Shown here piece by piece: positions 34,332 through 42,408 of a stretch of 64,000 nt of DNA. Source of the DNA: JANNRA01 sp031401035. Its GTDB lineage: Bacteria > Desulfobacterota > Binatia > HRBIN30 > CADEER01. The stretch is from positions 1-64,000 of the forward strand of contig JANNRA010000226.1 of NCBI GenBank assembly GCA_031401035.1, given 5' to 3'. Under the pieces are notes generated by a model. It did not search any database, was not told the DNA's origin, and worked only from the letters and a program-made list of their open reading frames with translations. Each line of letters starts with the position of its first letter. The first letter of the stretch is position 1. The position numbers and the translations under genes are program-made.

Positions 34332-35347
34332 CCGGCCGCGCCACCACCCTGGAGATTCGCACCGCGCCGCACGTGCTGAGCGGCTACGGCGTCGATGCGA
34401 TCATGTTCAACGTCGTCGTCGCCCTGCTGCCGACGACGGCGTTCGGCATCTACGTCTTCGGCCTGCCGGCGGCGCTGACGGTCGGCGTGGCGCTGGCCTC
34501 GTGCCTGCTCACCGAAGACGCCGTCTGCCGCGTCGCCGGGCGGTCGTCGACGCTCGGCGACTGGTCGGCGGCCATCACCGGTCTGCTCTACGGCCTGACG
34601 CTGCCGCCGGGACTACCGCTGTGGATGACCGCCCTCGGCGGCGTCGTCTGCATCGGCCTCGGCAAGGCGCTGTTCGGCGGCCTCGGTCGCAACCCGTTCA
34701 ACCCGGCCCTGGTCGGGCGCGCGGTGCTGCAGGCGGCGTTTCCGGTGGCCATGACCAGTTGGCTGCCGGCGCTGGCGCCCGACCGCTTCGCGGCGCTGCC
34801 GCCGTCGACGCTGACGCTGCCGTTCACGACGCCGCTGTACGACGTCGTCACCGGCGCGACGCCGTTGGCGCAGTGGAAGTTCGGCCAGGTGCTCACCGAC
34901 AGCGGCGCCCTCGCCATGGGCACGGTCAGCGGCTCGAGCGGCGAGACCAGCGCCGTGCTCATCCTCGCCGGCGGCGCCTGGCTGGTGGCGCGCAACATGA
35001 TGAGCTGGCGCATCCCCCTCGCCGTGCTCGGCAGCGTCGCCCTCGGCGCCGCGCTGCTGCACCAGCTCGACCCGGCGCGCTACGCCCCGGCGGCGTTCCA
35101 CCTCTTCTCCGGCGGCCTCATGCTCGGCGCCGTGTTCATGGCCACCGACACCGTCGGCTCGCCGATGACCGGCCTCGGCGCGTGGCTGTACGGGGCGCTG
35201 ATCGGCGTGCTGACGCTGGTCATCCGCACCTGGGGCGGCATGCCCGAGGGGATCATGTACGCGATCCTGCTCGGCAACGCGGTCACGCCGCTGATCGACC
35301 GCGCCCTCCGCCCGCGCCTGTACGGTCGCCGTGGAGCGCCCGCATGA
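34328..35347 (+). CDS. rnfD: Rnf complex membrane subunit RnfD
   Basis: RnfD is a polytopic subunit with covalently bound FMN, part of the ion path. The 339-aa product begins IRTAPHVLSGYGVDAIMF, typical of RnfD/NqrB. About nine membrane helices follow, with LGRNPFNPALVGR. The FMN attachment motif is VTGATPLAQ with Thr178. The ATG overlaps the rnfC stop (ATGA), and its stop overlaps rnfG the same way. The FMN would be added by the ApbE at the head of the operon. Confidence 0.94.
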   Translation: MTGRATTLEIRTAPHVLSGYGVDAIMFNVVVALLPTTAFGIYVFGLPAALTVGVALASCLLTEDAVCRVAGRSSTLGDWSAAITGLLYGLTLPPGLPLWMTALGGVVCIGLGKALFGGLGRNPFNPALVGRAVLQAAFPVAMTSWLPALAPDRFAALPPSTLTLPFTTPLYDVVTGATPLAQWKFGQVLTDSGALAMGTVSGSSGETSAVLILAGGAWLVARNMMSWRIPLAVLGSVALGAALLHQLDPARYAPAAFHLFSGGLMLGAVFMATDTVGSPMTGLGAWLYGALIGVLTLVIRTWGGMPEGIMYAILLGNAVTPLIDRALRPRLYGRRGAPA

Positions 35348-36027
35348 GCGACGCCGCCCCGCCCCTGCCGCCGCCGACCAGCGCCTGGCACATGTATCGC
35401 GCCATGGTCGGCATCGGCCTCGTCTGCGGCCTGCTGATCGTCACCGCCTTCGTCCTCACCGGCCCGATCATCAGCCGCAACAAGGCCGAGGCCCTGCAAC
35501 GGGCCATCCTCACCGTGGTGCCGGCGGCGCACACGGCGCGCACCTTCCAGCTCGACGACGACGGGCGCTTCCAGCCGCTCGCCAACGCGGCGCCCGGCGC
35601 GCAGGTCGTCTACGGCGCCTACGACGCAGAGGGGCACCTCGTCGGCGTCGCCGTCGAGGCGCAGGGCATGGGATATCAGGACGTCATCCGCGTCCTGTAC
35701 GGCTACGCCCCGGGGCGCGATGCCATCGTCGGCCTGGCGGTGTTGGATCTGCGCGACACACCGGGCCTGGGCGACAAAATCGAGCACGACGCGCAGTTTC
35801 TACGCAACTTCGAGCAGCTGGACGTGCGTCTCGACGCCGACGGCGCGGCGCTGGCGCACCCCATCAAAGCCGTCAAGCCCGGCGCCAAGCACGAGGCCTG
35901 GCAGATCGACACCATCACCGGCGCCACCATCACCTCGAGCGCCGTGGCCGGCATGCTGCGCGACAGCGCCGCGGTCTGGATCCCCCGCATCCGCCGCCAC
36001 CTGGCGGACCTCGAGCGACAGGAGTGA
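35344..36027 (+). CDS. rnfG: Rnf complex FMN subunit RnfG
   Basis: RnfG is anchored by one N-terminal helix (about 20-42) with its FMN domain outside the cytoplasm. The 227-aa product carries the flavinylation motif IDTITGATITSSAV, Thr195 being the expected FMN attachment site. The helpful GLGDKIEHDAQFL segment of the FMN-binding domain is also present. It overlaps rnfD by four bases and is followed by rnfE after three. Confidence 0.94.
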   Translation: MSDAAPPLPPPTSAWHMYRAMVGIGLVCGLLIVTAFVLTGPIISRNKAEALQRAILTVVPAAHTARTFQLDDDGRFQPLANAAPGAQVVYGAYDAEGHLVGVAVEAQGMGYQDVIRVLYGYAPGRDAIVGLAVLDLRDTPGLGDKIEHDAQFLRNFEQLDVRLDADGAALAHPIKAVKPGAKHEAWQIDTITGATITSSAVAGMLRDSAAVWIPRIRRHLADLERQE

Positions 36028-36030
36028 GTC

Positions 36031-36693
36031 GTGTCCGTAGACCCCATCGAACCCACCGCGACGCTCGGCGACGAGTTCTTCAAGGGCGTCTGGCGCGAGA
36101 ACCCGACCTTCGTGCAGGTGCTCGGCATGTGCCCGGTGCTGGCGGTCTCGAACAGCGCCCGCAACGCGCTGGCGATGGGACTCGCCACCACCTTCGTGCT
36201 GGTCGGCTCGAACGCCGTCGTCTCGGCGCTGCGCCGCTTCATCCCCACGCAGGTGCGCATCACGACGTACATCCTCATCATCGCCACCTTCGTCACCGTC
36301 GTCGACTACGTCATCCAGGCGATCAGCCTCGACCTGTACAAGGCGCTCGGCGCCTTCATCGCCCTGATCGTCGTCAACTGCTTCATCCTCGGCCGCGCCG
36401 AGGCCTTCGCGGCGAAGAACCCGGTGCTGCCGTCGATCGTCGACGGCCTCGGCATGGGGGTCGGCTTCTGCTGGGCCTTGCTGTGCATCGGCGGCGTGCG
36501 CGAGATCCTCGGCAGCGGCAGCCTCTTCGGGCTGCCGCTCTTCCACGCCGGCTTCCAGGGCGCGACGCTGATGCTGCTGCCCAGCGGCGGCTTCTTCACC
36601 CTGGCGGGCTGGACGCTGCTGCTCAACGCCCTGCGGCTGCGCCGGGCGCGCCACGCCGCCGCGGCGCCGCTGGCAATGGCGGAGGGCCGATGA
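36031..36693 (+). CDS. rnfE: Rnf complex membrane subunit RnfE
   Basis: RnfE and RnfA form the membrane pair that holds an iron-sulfur cluster between them and carries electrons across the membrane. The 220-aa product has six helices, the N-terminal GVWRENPTFVQVLGMCPVLAVSNSA-type block (Cys near 35) and the second-half Cys in VVNCFILGRAEAF. It starts at GTG, three bases after rnfG, and its stop overlaps rnfA as ATGA. A short Arg/Ala-rich tail ends the protein. Confidence 0.93.
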   Translation: MSVDPIEPTATLGDEFFKGVWRENPTFVQVLGMCPVLAVSNSARNALAMGLATTFVLVGSNAVVSALRRFIPTQVRITTYILIIATFVTVVDYVIQAISLDLYKALGAFIALIVVNCFILGRAEAFAAKNPVLPSIVDGLGMGVGFCWALLCIGGVREILGSGSLFGLPLFHAGFQGATLMLLPSGGFFTLAGWTLLLNALRLRRARHAAAAPLAMAEGR

Positions 36694-37271
36694 ACACCGA
36701 ACCGCTGTGGAGCATCTTCGTCAACGCGACGCTGATCAACAACTTCGTCCTGGCGCTGTTCCTCGGCACCTGCCCGTTCCTCGGCGTCTCCAACAAGCTC
36801 GACACCGCGGCGCGCATGGGCGCGGCGGTGACCTTCGTGCTGGTGGTCAGCTCCGCCGCCGCCTTCGGCATCGAGCGGCTCCTGACGGCGCTCGACGCCA
36901 ACTACCTGCGGCTGATCGCCTTCATCGCCGTAATCGCCTCGACCGTGCAGTTGGTCGAGATGTTCATCAAGAAGACCAGCCCGGCGCTGTTCCGTGCTCT
37001 CGGCATCTACCTGCCGCTGATCACCACCAACTGCGCCATCCTCGCCCTGGCGCTGTTCCAGACCAACAAGGGGTACGGCTTCGTGCAGTGCCTGGTGTAC
37101 GCGCTCGGCGCCGGCGGCGGCTTCACGCTGGCGCTGGTACTGATGGCCGGGCTGCGCGAGAAACTCGCCCTCGTCGCGGTGCCCGACGTCGCGCAGGGCA
37201 CGGCGCTGGCCCTGCTCCTCGCCGGCCTCCTGTCGGTCGCCTTCATGGGCTTCGGGGGACTGAGCGGATGA
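36690..37271 (+). CDS. rnfA: Rnf complex membrane subunit RnfA
   Basis: This is the paired partner of RnfE. The 193-aa product has six helices and the two half-site cysteine motifs GTCPFLGVSNKLD (Cys near 28) and PLITTNCAILALAL (Cys near 110), which together with RnfE supply the four thiols of the intramembrane cluster. Its start overlaps the rnfE stop and its stop overlaps the next small gene, both as ATGA, so all are translated from one message. Confidence 0.94.
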   Translation: MNTEPLWSIFVNATLINNFVLALFLGTCPFLGVSNKLDTAARMGAAVTFVLVVSSAAAFGIERLLTALDANYLRLIAFIAVIASTVQLVEMFIKKTSPALFRALGIYLPLITTNCAILALALFQTNKGYGFVQCLVYALGAGGGFTLALVLMAGLREKLALVAVPDVAQGTALALLLAGLLSVAFMGFGGLSG

Positions 37272-37486
37272 CCGTCCTCGCCACCTATGCCACCGGCGTC
37301 GGCACCGCGGTCCTGGTCGCGCTCGCCTGGGTGGGCGTGCAGCAGGCCTGGCGGCGGACGTTCCCGGAGCGCCTGCACGACGCCGATGCCCTGGCGGGAC
37401 GGATGGGATGTCTGGGCTGCGTGCGTCCCGAACCCTGCGCACACCGCGAGCAGAGCGGCGCCTGCCGCCGCGAGGAGGAACGATGA
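37268..37486 (+). CDS. Small Cys-rich membrane protein, NqrM-like, Rnf-associated
   Basis: The 72-aa product has one N-terminal membrane helix (about 8-25), a basic segment, then four cysteines in GCLGCVRPEPCAHREQSGAC (about 48-66). The layout, one helix and then a short four-Cys patch, matches NqrM, the small protein needed to mature the iron site of Na-translocating NQR, although the sequence is not obviously the same. Position supports a like role: it is fused by ATGA overlaps to rnfA upstream and the FNR gene downstream. I infer a factor delivering iron or sulfur to the RnfA/RnfE cluster. Another possibility is a small extra electron carrier. Confidence 0.75.
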   Translation: MTVLATYATGVGTAVLVALAWVGVQQAWRRTFPERLHDADALAGRMGCLGCVRPEPCAHREQSGACRREEER

Positions 37487-38355
37487 GCCAGTCCGTCATG
37501 CGCCTGTCCGACTACGCCAGCGCGGCGCGCTACGCGGCCACCGTGCTGGGCACGACGCGCCTCACGCCGGTCGCCGCCGTCGAGGTGCGCGAGTTGGTGC
37601 TCGAGATCGACCGCCCGCACCTGTCCTACCAGGTCGGTCAGAGCATCGGCGTCTACGCGCCCGCCCCGCCGGCATTCGGCGCGGCACACCACTTCCGCCT
37701 CTACAGCGTCGCCGACCTGCCTGACCCCGCTCGCGACGGGCGGCCGCGCATCGTCGTCTGCGTGCGCCGCTGCACGGGCATCGATCCGTACAGCGGCGAG
37801 GAGTTTCCCGGCGTCGCCTCGCACTACCTGTGCGACCGGCGACCGGGCGACGTCCTCACCATCGGCGGCCCGTTCGGTATTCCCTTCGAGGTCCCCGAGG
37901 AACGCGACGCGACGCTGATTCTCATCGGCAGCGGCACCGGCATCGCCCCCTTCCGCGCCTTCGTGAAACACCTTTACCGCGACGTCGCCGACTGGCGCGG
38001 CCACATCTGGCTGCTGCACGGCGCGCGCAGCGGCCTCGAGCTCCTGTACATGAACGACGAGCGCGACGACTTCGCGCAGTACTACGACCGCGACACCTTC
38101 CAGGCCTTCAAGGCCCTCAGCCGTCGCCCCAACTGGGCCGACCCGATCGGCTGGGACGGTGCCCTGGCTGAGCGCGGCGCCGAACTCTGGCGTCTGCTCG
38201 GCGAGGCGAAGACGTACGTCTACGTCGCCGGTCTGGAGGCAACGCGCGCCGAGCTCGACGCGGTGTTCGCCGGCCTGGCGGGGTCGGCGGAGAAATGGGC
38301 CCGCCGCAAGGCCGAGCTCAGCGCCGGCCGGCGCTGGGTGGAGCTGTTGTACTGA
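37483..38355 (+). CDS. Ferredoxin--NADP+ reductase, plant type
   Basis: It moves electrons between ferredoxin and NADP(H). The 290-aa product has the FAD-binding HFRLYSVAD, the loop GGPFGIPF, the NADP-binding GSGTGIAPFRAFVKHL and the late YVAGLEATRAEL block. It ends in a C-terminal Tyr (RRWVELLY), the flavin-stacking residue of plant/cyanobacterial FNR. The ATG overlaps the previous stop (ATGA). Sharing an operon with PFOR and Rnf suggests it makes NADPH from the same ferredoxin pool, which the neighbouring lipid pathway would consume. Its last 38 bases overlap the convergent epimerase gene. Confidence 0.92.
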   Translation: MSQSVMRLSDYASAARYAATVLGTTRLTPVAAVEVRELVLEIDRPHLSYQVGQSIGVYAPAPPAFGAAHHFRLYSVADLPDPARDGRPRIVVCVRRCTGIDPYSGEEFPGVASHYLCDRRPGDVLTIGGPFGIPFEVPEERDATLILIGSGTGIAPFRAFVKHLYRDVADWRGHIWLLHGARSGLELLYMNDERDDFAQYYDRDTFQAFKALSRRPNWADPIGWDGALAERGAELWRLLGEAKTYVYVAGLEATRAELDAVFAGLAGSAEKWARRKAELSAGRRWVELLY

Positions 38356-39370
38356 CCGCGCCGGGCGCGGCAGCGGCGAGCAGCCCCGCGGCGCGCAGCC
38401 AGTCCTCGGTGCGCCGCATGCCGTCGGCGAGCGCGACACGCGGCGCGTAGCCGAGCCGGCGGCGCGCCTTCTCGATCGAGACGCCGGCCTGCTTGCTGAG
38501 CATCAGCATCGTCTGCGGACTCGCCTCGCTGGGCCGCCCGCGCAGGCGGCCGGCGAGCTGCATGAGACGGGTGAGGCGCACGGCGGTGGCGGTGGAGACA
38601 CAGCGCGGCGCACCGGCGCGGCCGGCCCAGCGCATATGATGCGCGAAAAAATCGGCCGTCGCCACCGGCTGGCCGCCGGAGAGATTGAAGATGTGGCCGG
38701 CGCCGGCGGCGAGACCGGCGGCGCGCACGATGCCGTCGACCAGGTCGTCGACGTAGACCGGGTTGAACAGGCCGCGGCCGTGCGCCGGCAAGAGAAAGCG
38801 GCCGGCGCGGATCATCTCCAGCGGCAGCAGCACCCAGGGGCGCGAGCCCGGGCCGTAGACGTCGCTCGGCCGCACGATGGTGCCGGCGATCTCGCCGGCG
38901 GCGTGCGCGGCGAGCAGCGGATGCTCGCTGGCCGCCTTGGCATCCTGGTAGCTGCTGCCGCTCAACACCGTGATCGGCGCGCGTTCGTCGGCCTCGTCCG
39001 TGTGGTGCCAGCCGTAGGCGCCGCACGACGAGACGTGCAGGACGCGCTGCGCGCCGCCGGCGACGGCGGCGTCGATCACATGCCGGACGCCGGCGACGCT
39101 GATGCGGCGATAGAGCGACGGCGCGGCGACGTTGGAGACCACGGCGGCGGTGTTGACGACCAGGTCGCTGCCGCGCGTGTGCGCCTGCCACGGACCGGGC
39201 GCGCCGAGGTCGCCGGCGACGACGTCCCAGGCCGGATCGGCGCGCACGTCCATGCCGCACACCGCCGCGCCGAGCGCGCGATAGCGGTGCAGCAGGGCGC
39301 GGCCGATGAAACCGTTGGCGCCGCTGACGAAGACACGGCGCGGCACCGGCACTGCTGCATCGACCGGCAT
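38318..39370 (-). CDS. NAD-dependent epimerase/dehydratase-family protein (extended SDR)
   Basis: The 350-aa product starts with a Rossmann fold (VFVSGANGFIGRALL) and has the extended-SDR catalytic pattern: Ser in HVSSCGAYG and SYQDAKAASE, where the Tyr and Lys of YxxxK are present, followed by IVRPSDVYGPG. The family acts on nucleotide sugars, 3-beta-hydroxysteroids or dihydroflavonol-like substrates. The C-terminal KARRRLGYAPRVALADGMRRT resembles the sterol/flavonol-reductase branch more than sugar epimerases. It starts 12 bases after the stop of the ThDP enzyme gene on the same strand, so the two form a small operon. Its tail overlaps the convergent FNR gene by 38 bases. Confidence 0.85.
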   Translation of the reverse strand: MPVDAAVPVPRRVFVSGANGFIGRALLHRYRALGAAVCGMDVRADPAWDVVAGDLGAPGPWQAHTRGSDLVVNTAAVVSNVAAPSLYRRISVAGVRHVIDAAVAGGAQRVLHVSSCGAYGWHHTDEADERAPITVLSGSSYQDAKAASEHPLLAAHAAGEIAGTIVRPSDVYGPGSRPWVLLPLEMIRAGRFLLPAHGRGLFNPVYVDDLVDGIVRAAGLAAGAGHIFNLSGGQPVATADFFAHHMRWAGRAGAPRCVSTATAVRLTRLMQLAGRLRGRPSEASPQTMLMLSKQAGVSIEKARRRLGYAPRVALADGMRRTEDWLRAAGLLAAAAPGAVSTTAPPSAGRR

Positions 39371-39381
39371 CGCCGCCCCCC

Positions 39382-41109
39382 TCAGCAGCTCGCCGTGCTG
39401 CGCGTCTTGCGGAACTCCTCGAAGCCCGGCGGGCGGGTGTTGAGCTCCGCGTCGATCTGCACGTGCACCACCGCCGGCCGCCCGGCGGCGATGGCACGCT
39501 GCAGCGCCGGCGCCAGGGCCTCGTGCTCCTCCACATACTCGCCGTGGCAGCCCATCGCCTGCGCGACGGCGTCGTAGCGCACCGGGGCGAGATCGATGCC
39601 GCGCCGCGCCCACGCCTCGGGACCGAGACCGGCGTACGTGAAGGCGGTCTTCTCCATGCCCCAGGCGTCGTCGACCGCCACCACCACCACCAGCGGCACG
39701 TCCTCGCGCGCCGCCGTCTCGAGCTCCATGATGTTGAAGCCTATGGCGCCGTCGCCGCTGATCAGACACACCGGACGCTGCGGCGCCGCCAGGCGGGCGC
39801 CGATGGCGAACGGCAGGCCGGTGCCGAGGTAGCCCATCTTCACCGAGTACAGGAAGCTGTGCGGACGCAGGATGGGATGGAAGGCCACCGCCGTCAGCGT
39901 CGTATTGCCGCCGTCGAGCACCGTCACCGTCTCGGCCGGGAAGCACTGCCGCACGGTCATCATCATATGGCCCGGATTGACGCCGCGACGCGGCGAGGTG
40001 GCCAGGTACTCCATGCCGCGTGCCATCGTCTGCGCGCTCGCGTCGCGGTAGCGGGCGAGATCGGCCATGACGGCGCGCGGCGGGCCGGCACGGCGCACTG
40101 CTGCGAGCAGCGCCGTCAGGGCGGCACGCGCGTCGGCGACGATCGGCACGTCGACTGGCCGGTTGAGGCCGATCGACAGAGGGTCGACGTCGATCTGGAT
40201 GGTCGTCTGCTGATCCGGAGCGCCCCACAGCGGCGGCGTGCCCCAGCCGTCGTACTCGCCGAGCCGGCAGCCGACGATCAGCACCACATCGGCCTCGCGG
40301 CGCGCCAGCCCGGCGCCGGCCATGTCGAAGGGATGGAAGTAGTGCGGATGGTCCTCCGGCACCGTGCCGCGCGCGCCGAGGCTGACGCTCATGCCGGCGC
40401 CGAGGTGCTCGCCCAGCGCCAGCAGCTCGGCGGCGCCGTCGGCCCAGCCGACACCGGCGCCGGCATGGACGTACGGATGGCTCGCCCCGGCGAGCAGCGC
40501 CGCGGCGCGCGCGATGGCGGCGGGATCGCCGCTGCCCATGTGCGTGACGCGATAGCGCGCCGCCGGGTAGATCGGCGGCAGATGATCGGCGTCGATCGAC
40601 TGCGCCAGCAGCTCGTCGGGGATCTGCAGGAAGGCCGGCCCCGGTCGGCCGCTCAGCGCGGCGCGGAAGGCGGCGCGCACCATCTCCGGCAGCCGCTCCC
40701 ACTGGCGCACGGTGGCGGCGTACTTGGTGATCGGCCGCGCCATGGCCTCGGTGTCGGCGGCCTGCCAGGCGCCGCCGCGGTTGGGATCGGTGCGCAGGCG
40801 CGCCCGCGTCGTGCCGATGGCGACGATCGGGTGCCCCTCGCCGTGCGCGCTGACCAGGCCGGCGAGCATGTTGCCGGTGCCGCAGGCGGGGTTGGCCAGC
40901 ACCACGCCCGGCCGGCGCGCGATGCGCGCGTAGCCCTCGGCGAGATGCACGGCGGCCTCCTCGTGGCGGCAGTTGATGTAGCGGATGCCGTAGGCGGGCA
41001 GCGGCACGACGATCGGCACATGCGCGCCGTCGATGATACCGGCGATCAATTCGACGTTCTCCGCCTGCAGGCAGCGCACCAACAACTCGCCCACGGTGAT
41101 CTGACTCAT
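39382..41109 (-). CDS. ThDP-dependent decarboxylase/synthase (acetolactate synthase-like)
   Basis: The 575-aa product has the three domains of the acetolactate synthase/benzoylformate decarboxylase family. The catalytic Glu is in RHEEAAVHLAEGYAR, and the central domain carries GRPGPAFLQIPDE. The cofactor motif GDGAIGFNIMELETA is followed by VDDAWGM. In the family this last element normally starts with Asn (NN or ND), a metal ligand; here it is Asp. The enzyme joins or cleaves alpha-keto acids, but the substrate cannot be read from sequence. The ATG at 41109 has a GGGGGGAA ribosome site. It is followed at once by the epimerase gene. Confidence 0.85.
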   Translation of the reverse strand: MSQITVGELLVRCLQAENVELIAGIIDGAHVPIVVPLPAYGIRYINCRHEEAAVHLAEGYARIARRPGVVLANPACGTGNMLAGLVSAHGEGHPIVAIGTTRARLRTDPNRGGAWQAADTEAMARPITKYAATVRQWERLPEMVRAAFRAALSGRPGPAFLQIPDELLAQSIDADHLPPIYPAARYRVTHMGSGDPAAIARAAALLAGASHPYVHAGAGVGWADGAAELLALGEHLGAGMSVSLGARGTVPEDHPHYFHPFDMAGAGLARREADVVLIVGCRLGEYDGWGTPPLWGAPDQQTTIQIDVDPLSIGLNRPVDVPIVADARAALTALLAAVRRAGPPRAVMADLARYRDASAQTMARGMEYLATSPRRGVNPGHMMMTVRQCFPAETVTVLDGGNTTLTAVAFHPILRPHSFLYSVKMGYLGTGLPFAIGARLAAPQRPVCLISGDGAIGFNIMELETAAREDVPLVVVVAVDDAWGMEKTAFTYAGLGPEAWARRGIDLAPVRYDAVAQAMGCHGEYVEEHEALAPALQRAIAAGRPAVVHVQIDAELNTRPPGFEEFRKTRSTASC

Positions 41110-41215
41110 CGTTCCCCCCGTCTCTGCTGGTCCGGCGGGAACATAGCAGAGGGCACAAGGGGGTGGTCCGCCGACGCGCGCGGCCTGTCGGCAGGCCATC
41201 CAGGGCCCGCCGCCC

Positions 41216-41665
41216 TCAAGGCCTCGGGTCGCCGGTCAGCGGGTCGATGACGGCGAGGAACGTGAAACGATGAAAGTCGGCATCGCGCGTGACGATGCGG
41301 CGGATGCCGTGCTCGCGCATCAGCACCGCCGTGTGCATGTCGTGCAGCAGGTTGCCGCGCAGCGCCGGAACATCGGCCAACGTCTGCGCCGCCACGTCGG
41401 CGTGCCGGGAGGTCTGCACCAGGAGCATCAGCGACGGCGAGGCGAGCAGCGCCGAGACGAAGCGCCACGCCGCGTCGATGGCGAACGGCTGGCGGAACAC
41501 GCGCGGGTGCGTCGCGACGCGCAGGAACTCGTAGACGATGCCCCAGGTGAGACACCAGGGGGTGACCTGGGCGCGCCAGCCCTCCAGCAGCGCCCGACAT
41601 CGGGCGTGCTCGGGCGCGTCGCTGTTGGCGGCGTAGATCAACACATTGGTGTCGACCACCAGCAT
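41216..41665 (-). CDS. vapC: PIN-domain toxin, VapC family
   Basis: The 149-aa PIN domain has the acidic Mg-binding residues in VVDTNVLIYA (Asp5), YEFLRVATHP, LHDMHTAVLM and VTRDADFHRF. PIN toxins are RNases that cut tRNA or other RNA. The start ATG overlaps the antitoxin stop as ATGA, the usual layout with antitoxin first. The 149-aa length and the late RDADF motif are typical of the larger VapC subgroup. Confidence 0.88.
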   Translation of the reverse strand: MLVVDTNVLIYAANSDAPEHARCRALLEGWRAQVTPWCLTWGIVYEFLRVATHPRVFRQPFAIDAAWRFVSALLASPSLMLLVQTSRHADVAAQTLADVPALRGNLLHDMHTAVLMREHGIRRIVTRDADFHRFTFLAVIDPLTGDPRP

Positions 41666-41892
41666 CAGCGCCCCTCCATGGCCTGGTACAGGGCGTCGCG
41701 GTCGGCGACGTCGACCAGCGGCAGTCCAAGCGCCGCCGTGGGCAGGGGCGGCAGCGTCGCCGCCGACGGCCGGCGGGCGAGGAATTGTCGCAACGCCGCT
41801 TCCACCAGCTCGGACAGCGTCCGTCCCTGGGCCGCCGCTTCGCGCTTGAGCCGACGAAACACGCCATCATCGATGATCAGGGTGGTCTTCAT
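41665..41892 (-). CDS. vapB: Antitoxin, ribbon-helix-helix VapB-like
   Basis: The 75-aa product begins MKTTLIIDDGVFRRLKREAA, a ribbon-helix-helix DNA-binding fold, followed by LSELVEAALRQFLARR and a C-terminal tail that would bind the toxin. It would repress its own promoter and neutralise the PIN toxin, whose gene overlaps it by four bases. A second in-frame ATG four codons upstream (41904) is also possible. A small palindrome, CATATG, sits at the start codon. Confidence 0.85.
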   Translation of the reverse strand: MKTTLIIDDGVFRRLKREAAAQGRTLSELVEAALRQFLARRPSAATLPPLPTAALGLPLVDVADRDALYQAMEGR

Positions 41893-42018
41893 ATGGAAAT
41901 CCATACGCCGGGGACGACTTTCCGTCAATCGAGGATCGTGGCGCGTCGGGCTCCGCGCGTCGGGCGGGGGCGCAGCGCCCGCCTCGCCATCCGGCCGGGA
42001 ATGTGGAAGGGGCTGCGC

Positions 42019-42408
42019 ATGGCAGGCAAACGCGCGACCGCGGCGCTGGCGGACGAACCCTACATCAATCTGGCCACTTTCCGGCGCAGCGGCGCGGCGG
42101 TTGAGACCCCGGTGTGGTGCGCGCCGCTCGACGGCAAGCTCTACGTCGTCACCGACGGCACCTCGGCGAAGGTGAAGCGGATCCGCGCCAGCAAGCGCAT
42201 CCGCGTGGCGCCGTGCGGCGTGCGCGGCGCGGTGACGGGCGAGTGGGTCGAGGGGCGTGCGCGCATCGTCGCCGACGCGGCGCTGGTCGCCCGCGCCCAC
42301 GCCGCCCTGGTCGAGAAGTACGGCTGGCAGATGTGGCTGCTCGACACCGGCTCGCGGCTGTTCGGACGCTACGCGCGGCGCGCCTACCTCGAGCTGATCC
42401 TGGCGTGA
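42019..42408 (+). CDS. PPOX-class (FMN/F420-binding split-barrel) oxidoreductase
   Basis: The 129-aa product has the split-barrel pattern of pyridoxamine-phosphate-oxidase-like proteins: ADEPYINLATFRRSG, TPVWCAPLDGKLYVVTDG, SAKVKRIRASKRIRVAPCG and a WVEGRARIV strand. Proteins of this shape, often annotated F420- or FMN-dependent, reduce or bind flavin-like cofactors; this one lacks further specificity clues. I prefer ATG 42019 (GGAAGGGG 5-12 bases upstream) over ATG 42001. Its stop overlaps the next gene as GTGA. Confidence 0.82.
   Translation: MAGKRATAALADEPYINLATFRRSGAAVETPVWCAPLDGKLYVVTDGTSAKVKRIRASKRIRVAPCGVRGAVTGEWVEGRARIVADAALVARAHAALVEKYGWQMWLLDTGSRLFGRYARRAYLELILA

Noticed and set aside
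26084..37486. Na-translocating NQR operon
   Set aside because: rnfB with its NCGACGKPGC cluster and an RnfC with two ferredoxin motifs are present and NqrF is absent, so this is Rnf.
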